DNA from: Acidobacteriaceae bacterium
GTDB taxonomy: Bacteria > Acidobacteriota > Terriglobia > Terriglobales > Acidobacteriaceae
Direction: 5' to 3'
Assembly (NCBI GenBank): GCA_003151335.1
Contig: PLXE01000047.1
Location: forward strand, 1 to 64,000
Length of the DNA: 64,000 bases
This document shows positions 16,929 to 25,733 of the stretch, piece after piece; position 1 is the stretch's first letter, and each line of letters begins with the position of its first letter. The position numbers and the translations under genes are program-made. The notes beneath the pieces are model-generated. The model was not told the origin of the DNA. It saw only the letters and a program-made list of their open reading frames with translations, and ran no database searches.

Positions 16929-19550
16929 TTACTCTCCCCTGCCTAACGCCAGCGTGAGAAGGGTCTTTTGTTCCAGTTCGTGGGCCTTGGCTGAACCCGT
17001 TGCGGGGGTCGCATTGGCCGCTCGCTTGATGCTTCGTAACTTGGGGCCAACCACTCGCTTCAGGCGAGGAGCAACGAAAGTAAGCGCTCCCATGTTCGCC
17101 GGCTCTTCCTGCACCCAGATAAACTCGGCTGCATTCTTGTAGCGGCTCAGTAACGCACGAAGCTCGTCTTCCGGGAAGGGATACATCTGCTCCAGCGAAA
17201 TGATCGCCGGTCCCTGCATCTTCAACCTTCTGCGCTCCATCCTCAATTCGTGGCCGATCTTTCCGGTGCAGAGCAACACGCGTTTGGCTTCCACAGCGGT
17301 CTCATCGGGAATGACGCTCAGGAAACGCGGACGCTCTAATTCGCTCAAGGGCGACACGGCTTCAGGATGGCGCAACATGCTCTTCGGGGTGAAGCAGATC
17401 AGCGGCTTGCGCCATTTGCGTAACACCTGCCGGCGCAGCACATGGAAGTACTGTGCGGCCGTCGAGGGCTGGCAGACCTGCATGTTGTCGCGCGCGCACA
17501 GTTGCAGATAGCGCTCGACGCGCGCGCTGGAGTGCTCCGGCCCCTGGCCTTCGTGACCATGCGGCAATAGCAATACCAAGCCACTTAGCAGGTCCCACTT
17601 GTCTTCACCCGAGACGACGAATTGATCGATGATGGTCTGCGCCCCATTGGCAAAGTCACCGAACTGCGCTTCCCAAGCGACCAGGGTTTCCGGATAATCG
17701 CGCGCATATCCATATTCGAAACCCATGACCGCAGCCTCGGAAAGTTCCGAATTGTAGATCTCAACCCGGGCCTGCTGCGGAGCCAGATGGCACAAAGGTA
17801 CGTATTCCTTCTCGTCAATAATGTCGATCAACACGGAATGACGCTGATTGAAGGTGCCGCGGCGGCTGTCCTGACCGCTGAGGCGGATCGGCACATTTTC
17901 CAGCGCCAGCGACCCGAACGCCAATGCCTCGGCCATGCCAAAATCCAGCGGCCGCTTGCCATAGCCCATCTCGCGGCGCTGCTCCAGCAGCTTTTGCACC
18001 TTGGGATGGATGTGGAAGTCCTCGGGGTACTTCACCAGGGCATCGGTGATCTGGTGCACGCGATCGGCGGTTAGCCCGGTGTCGACTTCATCGGCGGGAT
18101 TGTACGGGCCGCCGTGAAATGGCGACCAGTAGCTGGGCAATTGACGCATCGTCGGTTTCTTGACCATGCTCTTGCCGGCCTTCTCGGCGGCATCAAGTTC
18201 GGCCTGAAATTTCTCCACGTGCGGTTGCGCATCCAGACCGACGTTGCTGGCGTAGATCTGATACAGCAAAGGATGATCTTTGATCTTGCGATACAGGATC
18301 GGCTGGGTGATGGTCGGGTCGTCCACCTCGGAGTGGCCGTGGCGACGGAAGCCGATGAGATCAACCACCACGTCCGTACCGAAGTCGTAGCGATACTCGA
18401 GCGCCATGCGGCCGACGCGCGCCACCGCATCGGGGTCCTCGCCGTTGACGTGGAAGATTGGAATCGGCAGCCGCTTGGCAAGATCGGACGAGAAGCGGCC
18501 CGAATAGGCGTCGTTCGGGTTGGTGGTGAAACCGATAAGATTGTTGACGATGATATGGACCGTGCCGCCGACGGTGTAGCCGCGCAGGTTGGCAAGATTC
18601 AAGGTCTCCGCCGTGATTCCCTGCCCCGCGAAAGCGGCGTCTCCGTGCATCAGGACCGGCAGAATCTTGGTCTTGCCTTCGCGCCCGATTCGCGTCTGTT
18701 TGGCGCGCGCGCGCCCCACAGCCACGGGATCGACGGCTTCCAGATGGCTGGGATTGGAGACCAGGTGAATGCGCACCTGACCGCCACTGGCGCCGGTGAA
18801 GATCCCGGTCGCGCCAATGTGATATTTCACGTCGCCGCCGCCCAGCACGCTTCGCGGATCGACATCCTCGAATCCGGCGAAAATCTCCGCCGCCGGACGG
18901 CTCACGATGTTGATGATGACGTTGAGGCGCCCGCGATGGCTCATCCCCAGCACAGCTTGCTCAGCGCCTTGCACCGAGGCTGTGTTCAGAATCTCGTCCA
19001 GCAGCGGGATGAGCGCCGTGTTGCCCTCCAGCGAGTAGCGCTTGGTACCGATGTAGCGGGAGTGAATGGTCTGCTCGAAGATGTCGGCGCGCACCAGTTG
19101 ATCGAGAATTCTGGAGCGGTCCACCGGCTCCGGCTGCGGCGACTCCATGCGCTCCTGAATCCACTGGCGCCGCTCCGGATCAGGGATGTGCATGAACTCG
19201 ACACCGATGCTGCCGCAGTAGATACGGCGCGCCAGATCGACGCCCTCGCCGGAGATGTCCAACTCAGGATGCGAGAGCGGGCCGAAGTACCCCAGGGGAT
19301 CGAGATTGGCTTGCAAGTAGCCCCAGCGGCGGAAGGCGTCCATGACGCGCTCCAGCTTCTCGCTGTCAACGCTGGTGGTCTGGCTCGATATCGTTAGGGT
19401 GGACAAGGATGACAAACTCTCTGGCCGGGCTCCCGCGACCTGTAGCCTCGGCCTTTGCGTGTCGGATGTATAAGTTATAGATTCCCTGGCGGCCGGGACG
19501 GATGCTACCGCCGGTTTCTCAGACCCGAAAACCGATGGCGACCGAACCAC
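16929..19550 (-). CDS. sucA: 2-oxoglutarate dehydrogenase E1 component
   Basis: This 873-aa thiamine-diphosphate enzyme decarboxylates 2-oxoglutarate and passes the succinyl group to the lipoyl E2 component. Visible motifs are GMSHRGRLNVIINI, GDAAFAGQG and the Mg/ThDP region NNLIGFTTNP, then RRHGHSEVDDP, AWEAQFGDFANGAQ and LPHGHEGQGPEHSSAR near the C-terminal half. Compared with the E. coli enzyme (933 aa) the N-terminal E2-binding extension is shortened or replaced. The first about 60 residues look disordered. The GTG start at 19550 has no ribosome-binding site, so the start is uncertain. No E2 or E3 gene is adjacent. The divergent neighbour is a sirtuin deacylase. Confidence 0.93.
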   Translation of the reverse strand: MVRSPSVFGSEKPAVASVPAARESITYTSDTQRPRLQVAGARPESLSSLSTLTISSQTTSVDSEKLERVMDAFRRWGYLQANLDPLGYFGPLSHPELDISGEGVDLARRIYCGSIGVEFMHIPDPERRQWIQERMESPQPEPVDRSRILDQLVRADIFEQTIHSRYIGTKRYSLEGNTALIPLLDEILNTASVQGAEQAVLGMSHRGRLNVIINIVSRPAAEIFAGFEDVDPRSVLGGGDVKYHIGATGIFTGASGGQVRIHLVSNPSHLEAVDPVAVGRARAKQTRIGREGKTKILPVLMHGDAAFAGQGITAETLNLANLRGYTVGGTVHIIVNNLIGFTTNPNDAYSGRFSSDLAKRLPIPIFHVNGEDPDAVARVGRMALEYRYDFGTDVVVDLIGFRRHGHSEVDDPTITQPILYRKIKDHPLLYQIYASNVGLDAQPHVEKFQAELDAAEKAGKSMVKKPTMRQLPSYWSPFHGGPYNPADEVDTGLTADRVHQITDALVKYPEDFHIHPKVQKLLEQRREMGYGKRPLDFGMAEALAFGSLALENVPIRLSGQDSRRGTFNQRHSVLIDIIDEKEYVPLCHLAPQQARVEIYNSELSEAAVMGFEYGYARDYPETLVAWEAQFGDFANGAQTIIDQFVVSGEDKWDLLSGLVLLLPHGHEGQGPEHSSARVERYLQLCARDNMQVCQPSTAAQYFHVLRRQVLRKWRKPLICFTPKSMLRHPEAVSPLSELERPRFLSVIPDETAVEAKRVLLCTGKIGHELRMERRRLKMQGPAIISLEQMYPFPEDELRALLSRYKNAAEFIWVQEEPANMGALTFVAPRLKRVVGPKLRSIKRAANATPATGSAKAHELEQKTLLTLALGRGE

Positions 19551-19681
19551 TCAGTATATAGAAACGAGATAGGATGATGTAACCAAGTGGGGCACATCGC
19601 AGCATCGTCGGGCACTGCTGCGATCATATTTTTCGACGAGTAGCTCAAGCGTGGCCAGCAACCGACACTTAAGTAAGGACG

Positions 19682-20419
19682 ATGACTCAACCGCTGACAT
19701 CGCAGGACCGCGTGTTCGTGCTGACCGGCGCCGGCGTCAGCGCCGAAAGCGGACTTCCGACCTTTCGCGGCGCCGATGGACTTTGGCGCGGACATCGCGT
19801 GGAAGAAGTAGCCACGCCCGAAGCTTTCCACGCCAATCCCGAACTGGTGTGGCAGTTTTATTCCGAGCGGCGCAAGCGGGCGGCAACGGTGGCTCCCAAT
19901 CCCGCTCACCGCGCGCTAGCGGAACTGGAGCGTGCCCTGGATGAGCGCTGCTTTCTTTGCACGCAGAACGTCGATTCCCTGCACGAACAAGCCGGCTCGC
20001 AGCGCCTCGTTCACATGCATGGCCGCCTGATGCAGACGCGCTGCTCGCGCGAAACCTGCCGCAGTTCGCCTTTTGACGACGAGCGTCTGTATCTGTCGCG
20101 AGCGGAAATTCCCAGCTGCCCGCAATGCGGCGCGCTGCTGCGACCACACATCTGCTGGTTCGGCGAGGTGCCCTTTGCCATGGATCGCATCTTCGAGCAG
20201 CTCAGGGTGTGCACCATGCTGTTGACCGTTGGGACCTCGGGCGTGGTCGAGCCGGCGGCCAGCTTCGTACGCATGGCCCGCATCAATCGCGCCCGCGCCC
20301 TCTACATCGGACCGGAAGAGCCGGCCAACGGCAAGTTCTTCGATGAGGTGGTGCTGGGCAAGGCAGGAGAAGTGTTGCCGGGGCTGGTGAAGGAACTTTC
20401 TAGCTTGCGGAGGTCATAA
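19682..20419 (+). CDS. cobB: Sir2-family NAD-dependent protein deacylase
   Basis: This 245-aa sirtuin removes acyl groups from lysine using NAD. It shows the NAD-binding GAGVSAESGLPTFRG, TQNVDSLHEQAG, the catalytic His113 in HMHG and a zinc site of Cys121, Cys126, Cys146 and Cys149. Tyr60 and Arg63 (FYSERR) match the YxxR pair of CobB/SIRT5-type enzymes that accept succinyl-lysine. It is divergent from sucA, the enzyme that produces succinyl groups, an attractive functional link that is inference only. The start follows AAGGACG. It converges with feoB, ending one base before that gene's stop codon. Confidence 0.93.
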   Translation: MTQPLTSQDRVFVLTGAGVSAESGLPTFRGADGLWRGHRVEEVATPEAFHANPELVWQFYSERRKRAATVAPNPAHRALAELERALDERCFLCTQNVDSLHEQAGSQRLVHMHGRLMQTRCSRETCRSSPFDDERLYLSRAEIPSCPQCGALLRPHICWFGEVPFAMDRIFEQLRVCTMLLTVGTSGVVEPAASFVRMARINRARALYIGPEEPANGKFFDEVVLGKAGEVLPGLVKELSSLRRS

Positions 20420-20420
20420 C

Positions 20421-22316
20421 TCAGTGAACGAAGTGCCCGACGATATTGTAGGCCGCGAACGCGGCAACATAGGCGACGACGGTCATATAGCCGAACTGCA
20501 GCACCGGCCACTTCCATCCGTTGGTTTCGCGACGCACCACGGCAATGGTGGACATGCATTGCATGGCGAACGCGAAGAAGACGAGCAGGGCGACGGCGCC
20601 CGCGGGTGTCAGCTCATGCTTCAGCGCCGCCTGCAAATCAACAGCGTGGGATTGGGGATCGATTCCGTTCAAGGTGCCGAGCGTGGCGATAATCACCTCG
20701 CGCGCAGCGATGGAGGTCAGCAGTCCAACTCCGATTTTCCAATCGAACCCCAGGGGACGGATGGCAGGTTCGATGGCGTGACCCACCCACGCAACCACGC
20801 TGTCTTGCACCGCGGGCGGTTGCCCATGATGCATGGGGAAGTTGGTCGCCGCCCACAGCAGCAGCGAAACCAGCATGATCACCGTGCCCGCGCGATAGAG
20901 GAATGCTTTGCCGCGATCCACCAGCCGCAATCCCAGGGACACAAGCGTGGGCCAGCGATAAGGCGGCATCTCCAGAATGAAGGGTGCGTCCTTGCTCTTC
21001 AGAACCGACGACTTCAGCAGCCGCGCCGTGAACACCGCCATCAGGAACCCGAGAACGTACAGCCCCAGCATCGCCAGCGCTCGCGTTCCCAGGAAGACGC
21101 CGAGCACGGGCCGGTTGGGCAGGAACGCCGCGATTACCATGGTGTAAACCGGCAAGCGCGCCGAGCAGGTCATGAACGGCGCGATCAGGATGGTTGCAAT
21201 GCGATCGCGCTTGTTCTCGATGGTGCGCGTCGCCATGATGGCCGGCACCGCGCAGGCATACGCGGACAGCAGCGGTATAAAGCTCTTGCCATTCAGGCCA
21301 ACCCGCGACATGGTGCGGTCGGCGATGACCGCGGCGCGCGAAAGATATCCGGAGTCTTCGAGAATGCCGATGACCAAAAACAGCAGCAGAATCTGCGGCA
21401 GGAAGACCAGCACTGAACCGGTCCCCTTCCACACGCCGTTCACGATCAGCGAGCTCAACATCCCGTGCGGCAGATGATTGCTAATTTGCAAGGCACTGGC
21501 ATCGAGGAAATGCTGCAGCAGGTTCGAGAGCGGCTGGCCAATCGCGAAGATGGTCTGAAAAACGCCGATGACGACCACGCCAAAGATAATCGCGCCCCAA
21601 GTGCGGTGCAGGAATATGGAGTCGAGCCGCTGCGTCCAAACCGGAGTTGCCGGACGGTGGTACTTGGCATTGGTGCCGACCTTCACTGCCCACTCGCGAT
21701 AACCGCGCGTGCTTCCCACTACGGGCAGTTCCAAGGGCTCGGGGCTGGCGGTTGCAGCGGACAGAAAATTCTGCACCGCGACAATGCCTTCGCCTGTAAT
21801 AGCGCTGACCAGCGCCACGGGCGTGCCCAACTGGCGCGCTAACGACAGCACGTCCACATGGCCGCCCTGCTTACGCAGTTCGTCGGCCATGTTCAGCAAC
21901 ACCAGCGTCGGCAAGCCCAGCGCGATGACGCGGCCCGCCAATACCAGATGGCTATGCAGGTTGGTGGAATTCAAAACCACGATGATCGCGTCCGGGCGTG
22001 GCGTGCCCGGCATCTGTCCGGTCAGGACATCGACCGCTACCTTTTCATCTTCGGACTTGGGAGTCAGACTGTAGACGCCGGGCAGATCGATCAGCGCGAC
22101 CTCATGGCCTTCCAGATCGCGCACGTATCCGGTGTGGTGTTCGACGGTGACGCCAGGGAAATTACCGACTTTCTGGCGCAGACGGGTGAGCCGGTTGAAG
22201 AGGGTGGTCTTGCCGGAATTGGGAGGGCCAACGACCGCCACCGTGCGATACGACGTGCTGAGGGATTCGTCCCTGGGCCGCGCCACCGCATGGCAGCTCA
22301 TGGTCGAGGCTCCCAT
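20421..22316 (-). CDS. feoB: ferrous iron transport GTPase FeoB
   Basis: This 631-aa inner-membrane Fe(II) importer has an N-terminal GTPase with G1 GPPNSGKTT (about 30-38), G3 DLPGVYSL and G4 NMAD. A transmembrane region follows with two gate domains that include the conserved RAAVIADRTMSRVGLNGKSF and ACAVPAIMATRTIENKRDR segments (written here up to ACAVPAIMATRT). It is slightly shorter than the E. coli protein (773 aa), mainly in the cytosolic spacer. It starts 4 bp after the feoA stop and the pair forms an operon under the Fur-like box. The G1 Pro in place of the usual Asn at position 2 is minor. Confidence 0.95.
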   Translation of the reverse strand: MGASTMSCHAVARPRDESLSTSYRTVAVVGPPNSGKTTLFNRLTRLRQKVGNFPGVTVEHHTGYVRDLEGHEVALIDLPGVYSLTPKSEDEKVAVDVLTGQMPGTPRPDAIIVVLNSTNLHSHLVLAGRVIALGLPTLVLLNMADELRKQGGHVDVLSLARQLGTPVALVSAITGEGIVAVQNFLSAATASPEPLELPVVGSTRGYREWAVKVGTNAKYHRPATPVWTQRLDSIFLHRTWGAIIFGVVVIGVFQTIFAIGQPLSNLLQHFLDASALQISNHLPHGMLSSLIVNGVWKGTGSVLVFLPQILLLFLVIGILEDSGYLSRAAVIADRTMSRVGLNGKSFIPLLSAYACAVPAIMATRTIENKRDRIATILIAPFMTCSARLPVYTMVIAAFLPNRPVLGVFLGTRALAMLGLYVLGFLMAVFTARLLKSSVLKSKDAPFILEMPPYRWPTLVSLGLRLVDRGKAFLYRAGTVIMLVSLLLWAATNFPMHHGQPPAVQDSVVAWVGHAIEPAIRPLGFDWKIGVGLLTSIAAREVIIATLGTLNGIDPQSHAVDLQAALKHELTPAGAVALLVFFAFAMQCMSTIAVVRRETNGWKWPVLQFGYMTVVAYVAAFAAYNIVGHFVH

Positions 22317-22320
22317 GCGT

Positions 22321-22620
22321 TTAGTCTCCGAACACGGGCGCCCCAGCCAGTTCTACGTGGATGTGGCGCGACAGATCGCGGCGCATGGCAACTTCGGTGC
22401 CTTCCACCCGGTACACTCGGGGATCGCCACCCGGGCTGCTGCGCGCCACCGTGACTTCCAGGCCGGGCACGAAACCCAGGTTCATGAGATGTTCGGCTAC
22501 CGGAGGAGAGAGTTCCAAATCGGCGAGAATGGCTTTCTCGCCGACGCGCAGATCGGCGAGGGCGCTGGCCGGGCGCTTAGGTTGTTTCTTATGACGGCCG
22601 AATATGAAGTTGAAAATCAT
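22321..22620 (-). CDS. feoA: FeoA, SH3-like partner of FeoB
   Basis: This protein of about 99 aa has an SH3-like FeoA fold: LADLRVGEKAILADLEL, HLMNLGFVPGLEVTV and a final DLSRHIHVEL. The N-terminal 20 residues (MIFNFIFGRHKKQPKR) are a basic extension. The start ATG at 22620 sits inside a perfect Fur-like palindrome, and the ribosome-binding site is weak (TTGGA). An alternative start 57 bases upstream adds 19 residues. It is translated just ahead of feoB and is needed for regulation of FeoB transport in other bacteria. Confidence 0.88.
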   Translation of the reverse strand: MIFNFIFGRHKKQPKRPASALADLRVGEKAILADLELSPPVAEHLMNLGFVPGLEVTVARSSPGGDPRVYRVEGTEVAMRRDLSRHIHVELAGAPVFGD

Positions 22621-22626
22621 TTTCAA
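22610..22626. promoter_or_regulatory. Fur-box-like palindrome over the feoA start
   Basis: TTGAAAATCATTTTCAA has perfect 7-bp arms around CAT/ATG. It resembles the 7-1-7 Fur recognition core and sits on the start codon of the iron-uptake operon, where bound repressor would block transcription or early elongation. Confidence 0.65.
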
Positions 22627-22725
22627 TTCCAACTCTATTCTAACTCTTTCCCGCAGATCGGCAACGACCAAAGTCACACTTGTTTGTGACGCGCGAACAT
22701 GGGGAAATCCGATGTCAGGGGCCCC

Positions 22726-22758
22726 GAAAATGGGCCGGCAAGCTCACTTGCCCGGCCC
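22726..22758 (-). terminator. terminator-like hairpin after the I42 inhibitor gene
   Basis: On the minus strand GGGCCGGGCAAG-TGAG-CTTGCCGGCCC (one bulged G) is followed by ATTTTC. It starts 9 bp past the stop codon. The U-tract is short. Confidence 0.65.
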
Positions 22759-22767
22759 GCTTCGGCT

Positions 22768-23193
22768 TCAGCGCGCCTTCACCCTGACCTGGAACGTCTT
22801 CACCGGAGCCACGTCGTGTTCCCATGGCCGGCGGTATTCCAAGGTGAGCGATGCCATCCCCGCGGAAACGGCCCTCAGCCGGAACTCCTGCGTGACCGGC
22901 GCGCCCACGACATGGCTGTTTTGGCCATTCTTCTTCGTGGAACTCTTCACCAGTCTGAGAGGCGAAGGATCGCCTTTGATCGCCCAACTGTACCCAGTTG
23001 ACGGGTTGCTGTTCAGCCGGATCACCAGGGTGCCGCCTGCGGGAAGGTCAATATCTTTTCCATTGTCCTGGTCCGTGATAACCACAACCGAGGAAGCGTT
23101 CTTCTGCTGGGCGCCTGGCGATTGCGGTGGTTGCGCGACGAGCATCAAAGAGAAAAGCAGCAAAACCGAGACGACGATCGCAATGCGAGTCAT
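22768..23193 (-). CDS. chagasin-family (I42) cysteine protease inhibitor, exported
   Basis: This 141-aa protein has a signal peptide (MTRIAIVVSVLLLFSLMLVA). The mature domain shows two of the three inhibitory loops of the I42 family: NPSTGYSW (residues 63-70, the NPTTGF/Y loop) and RRPWE (121-125, the RPW loop). The third, a Gly-rich loop, may be GAPVTQEF. These inhibitors plug the active site of papain-like proteases. No papain-like enzyme is visible in the window, so the target may be foreign. The start is set by the signal peptide, and the ribosome-binding site is a weak purine run. It is divergent from an anion transporter. Confidence 0.85.
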   Translation of the reverse strand: MTRIAIVVSVLLLFSLMLVAQPPQSPGAQQKNASSVVVITDQDNGKDIDLPAGGTLVIRLNSNPSTGYSWAIKGDPSPLRLVKSSTKKNGQNSHVVGAPVTQEFRLRAVSAGMASLTLEYRRPWEHDVAPVKTFQVRVKAR

Positions 23194-23367
23194 AGGAGGA
23201 CGTCTTCTTTCTGTTATAAAGTTTTGATCGCTGGCGGCATGAGAGTGACCGCTCACGAAAAAATTGTCAATCGAAACCACAATCGCGCCGCCGCTTCCAC
23301 CTTGCCTGAGAGCAACCCCGGCCGACAAGCCCGCCGCGATTGAACGGTTAATGAGGACCGCAGCCAG

Positions 23368-24624
23368 ATGATCGTGGCCATTACGCAGGCGCTCTCGCAC
23401 GGACACATGCTTATCGCGTGGACGATCCTCCTGATGAGCTACCTCGTGTTCGCGGTTGGCCGCCTGCCGGGCACCAAGATCGACCGGCCGGCGATGGCAA
23501 TCATCGGCGCGGTGCTCATGTTTGTCTTCCGCGTTTTTACGCCAGCGCAGGCCATCGCCAGCATCGATTTCTCGACCCTGGTGTTGCTCTTCTCCATGAT
23601 GCTGATTGTCGCCAGCCTGCACCTGGCCGGTTTTTTCCAGTGGGTGTCGTACCTGGTGATCGAGCATCTCTCACCGCAACACCTTCTGCCGGGCGTCATC
23701 TTCACCAGCGGCATCCTGTCGGCGTTTCTGGTGAATGACGTGGTCTGCCTGGTGATGGCTCCGCTGATCTTGGGTATTTGTAAACGCATGAAGCTCCAGC
23801 CGCTGCCTTATCTGCTCGGCTTGGCGACGGCCTCCAACATCGGCAGCGCGGCCACCATCACCGGCAATCCGCAAAACATCTTGATCGGGTCGGTGTCAGG
23901 CATTTCCTATCGCCACTTCGTGGCACATCTTGGACCCGTGGCGCTCATTGGCCTGTTCGTGGATTGGGCGCTGCTCCACTGGATCCACCTACGGAGCGAT
24001 ACCGCAGGCCCACAACCCTTACCTGACAAAACAGTGCTGCAGAATCAGCTACCCGAAACCCATCTGGCATGGCCGCTGACGGTGACGCTCGCTGTATTGG
24101 CCGGGTTTCTGTTGGGATTTTCGCCGCCACTGGTCGCCGCCGCTGGAGGCGCGCTGTTGCTGGTGCAGCGCCACCGGGAGCCAAAAGCGATCTACAGCGA
24201 TGTCGATTGGTCGCTGCTGATGCTGTTTCTGGGCCTGTTCTTGATTCTCGGCGGAGCCGAGCAAGCCGGAATAACGCAGGAACTACTCACTACTGCCGAG
24301 CGCCTGAACTTGCACAACACTGTGATCTTCGCGGCGGTCGTGACGTTGCTGTCGAACATCGTGAGCAACGTGCCGACCGTGATGTTGTTGAAGGGGCTGG
24401 TACCGCAGTTTCACGATGCGCGCAGTGCATGGCTCTTGCTGGCAATGTCCAGCACGCTGGCGGGTAATCTGACCATCACCGGTTCGGTGGCCAATATTAT
24501 CGTGGTGGAAAAAGCCCGGGCCGAAGCTCACATCAGCTTCGTTGAGTACATGAAAATCGGTGTGCCGGTGACCCTGATCACGCTGGCGATCGGTCTGCTG
24601 TGGCTGCACTTCGTGCATTACTGA
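23368..24624 (+). CDS. ArsB/NhaD/SLC13-superfamily anion transporter
   Basis: This 418-aa inner-membrane protein has about 11 hydrophobic helices. Conserved ion-transporter signatures occur twice: SAFLVNDVVCLVMAP and ATASNIGSAATITGNPQNI in the first half, SNIVSNVPTVMLL and GNLTITGSVANIIV in the second. This inverted-repeat layout fits the IT superfamily (ArsB, CitM, NhaD). The substrate cannot be told from sequence: arsenite, citrate, sulfate or Na+/H+ exchange are all possible. No arsenic genes are adjacent. The ATG at 23368 has only a weak ribosome-binding site. Confidence 0.85.
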   Translation: MIVAITQALSHGHMLIAWTILLMSYLVFAVGRLPGTKIDRPAMAIIGAVLMFVFRVFTPAQAIASIDFSTLVLLFSMMLIVASLHLAGFFQWVSYLVIEHLSPQHLLPGVIFTSGILSAFLVNDVVCLVMAPLILGICKRMKLQPLPYLLGLATASNIGSAATITGNPQNILIGSVSGISYRHFVAHLGPVALIGLFVDWALLHWIHLRSDTAGPQPLPDKTVLQNQLPETHLAWPLTVTLAVLAGFLLGFSPPLVAAAGGALLLVQRHREPKAIYSDVDWSLLMLFLGLFLILGGAEQAGITQELLTTAERLNLHNTVIFAAVVTLLSNIVSNVPTVMLLKGLVPQFHDARSAWLLLAMSSTLAGNLTITGSVANIIVVEKARAEAHISFVEYMKIGVPVTLITLAIGLLWLHFVHY

Positions 24625-24650
24625 GCGATCGCGCTTTGCCGAGGTAGGGA

Positions 24651-24681
24651 AATAAGAAAGGGAGGGCTGAATGCCCCTCCC
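24651..24681 (-). terminator. intrinsic terminator of the membrane-anchored unknown
   Basis: On the minus strand GGGAGGG and CCCTCCC pair across an 8-nt loop, followed by TTTCTTATTT. It lies 22 bp past the stop codon of the gene at 24704-25462. Confidence 0.78.
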
Positions 24682-24703
24682 TGCAAGAACATTCCGTCGC
24701 AGC

Positions 24704-25462
24704 CTACTCCACGTAGGGCTTCCAGGTGCCGTTATCTATTTCCATCAGAACAATGCTGGCCTTGGTTGGCGGCGCGCCATAAAAATCTGCGCCGTAGGTC
24801 TTGATGAGAGTGGCGCGGTCCCAACCGGAAAAGCTCTTTACCAGGCTGCCGGAAGCGTCAAACTCAGTCCCAAGGCGATTGGGGTCCCACTTCCAGGAAT
24901 ATTCTACCCGAGCCAGATGCGGTTTGATCATGGTGACCTTGGCCACGTCCACCAGCTTGCGCTCCGCCAGCGGAACCACGTACGTAACTGTCCCGTCGCG
25001 ATTGCTCGCCTTCTCCACACCCTTGATGGTGCTGAACAACTTCTCGCCCGCGGGTGTCAGGGCGACGATCAACGAACTGGAGCCCTTCGCCTTCGGCTTG
25101 GTCACAATGACGCCGGTCTTGGCCAGCAGCTTGTAGTGCGGATCCTGCGGCTTCTCGTTGACGGTGGAGACTACGGTCCCGGTGCTGAAGCGGATGGTCG
25201 CTGGACCCTGCTGGTCCAATATCCTGGTGACCGTGCTGGTTGCGAGCGGTACGGTAAGAACGTCGCGCGCGCCTTTCACAAAATAGAAAATGGTTCCGCC
25301 AACCACCAGGATCAATCCGGCAATCAACACTAGCGGCATGAAGCCGGAGCTCTTGCCCTCCATCGCGACTTCCGCGGCAAACAGCTCGGGTTCGTTGGAG
25401 ACGGGGGGAACGGGTTGCGCTTTTGCATCCTTGTTGGCTTTCGGTTCAATGACGGTCGGCAT
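24704..25462 (-). CDS. hypothetical protein with single N-terminal membrane anchor
   Basis: This 252-aa protein belongs to no family I recognise. Residues 1-40 are a polar, Pro-rich cytoplasmic tail. One strong membrane helix follows (GFMPLVLIAGLILVVGGTIF), then a periplasmic domain of about 190 residues with mixed beta strands ending in KPYVE. The ATG at 25462 is preferred over the upstream in-frame codon because GGAGG lies 8 bases before it. It is monocistronic, with its own terminator downstream. Confidence 0.75.
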   Translation of the reverse strand: MPTVIEPKANKDAKAQPVPPVSNEPELFAAEVAMEGKSSGFMPLVLIAGLILVVGGTIFYFVKGARDVLTVPLATSTVTRILDQQGPATIRFSTGTVVSTVNEKPQDPHYKLLAKTGVIVTKPKAKGSSSLIVALTPAGEKLFSTIKGVEKASNRDGTVTYVVPLAERKLVDVAKVTMIKPHLARVEYSWKWDPNRLGTEFDASGSLVKSFSGWDRATLIKTYGADFYGAPPTKASIVLMEIDNGTWKPYVE

Positions 25463-25733
25463 TGCTGACACCTCCGATGCGGACATGCTGCCAGCCGCAA
25501 GTGCCAAGGCGCAAGGCGCTGGGAAAGCTCGCCAATGGCCATCGCAAGCGGCACAGGTTTTGTTCCCATGCCGGGCTATGGGCAGCCATAAACAACTCCA
25601 GTATGGACCCTATAAACAAGGGCGCAGTGAGCCTCATCACTTCGCAATGTGAGGCGTGAACCTGCGGCGCAGGCGCGTAACTGTAGCGGTCCAGGGTTGG
25701 CGCCTCAGGTCGATGTTGAGGACGAACCAGTTC
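25463..25733. other. intergenic, no supported gene
   Basis: These 271 bp lie between the hydrogenase operon end and the membrane-anchored unknown. A 6-bp inverted repeat (GCCTCA/TGAGGC, about 25630-25655) is the only structure noticed. It lacks a U-tract in either direction. Confidence 0.4.

Noticed and set aside
18114-19397. 427-codon plus-strand frame opposite sucA
   Set aside because: The E1 motifs are unambiguous on the minus strand, so this is an antisense artefact.
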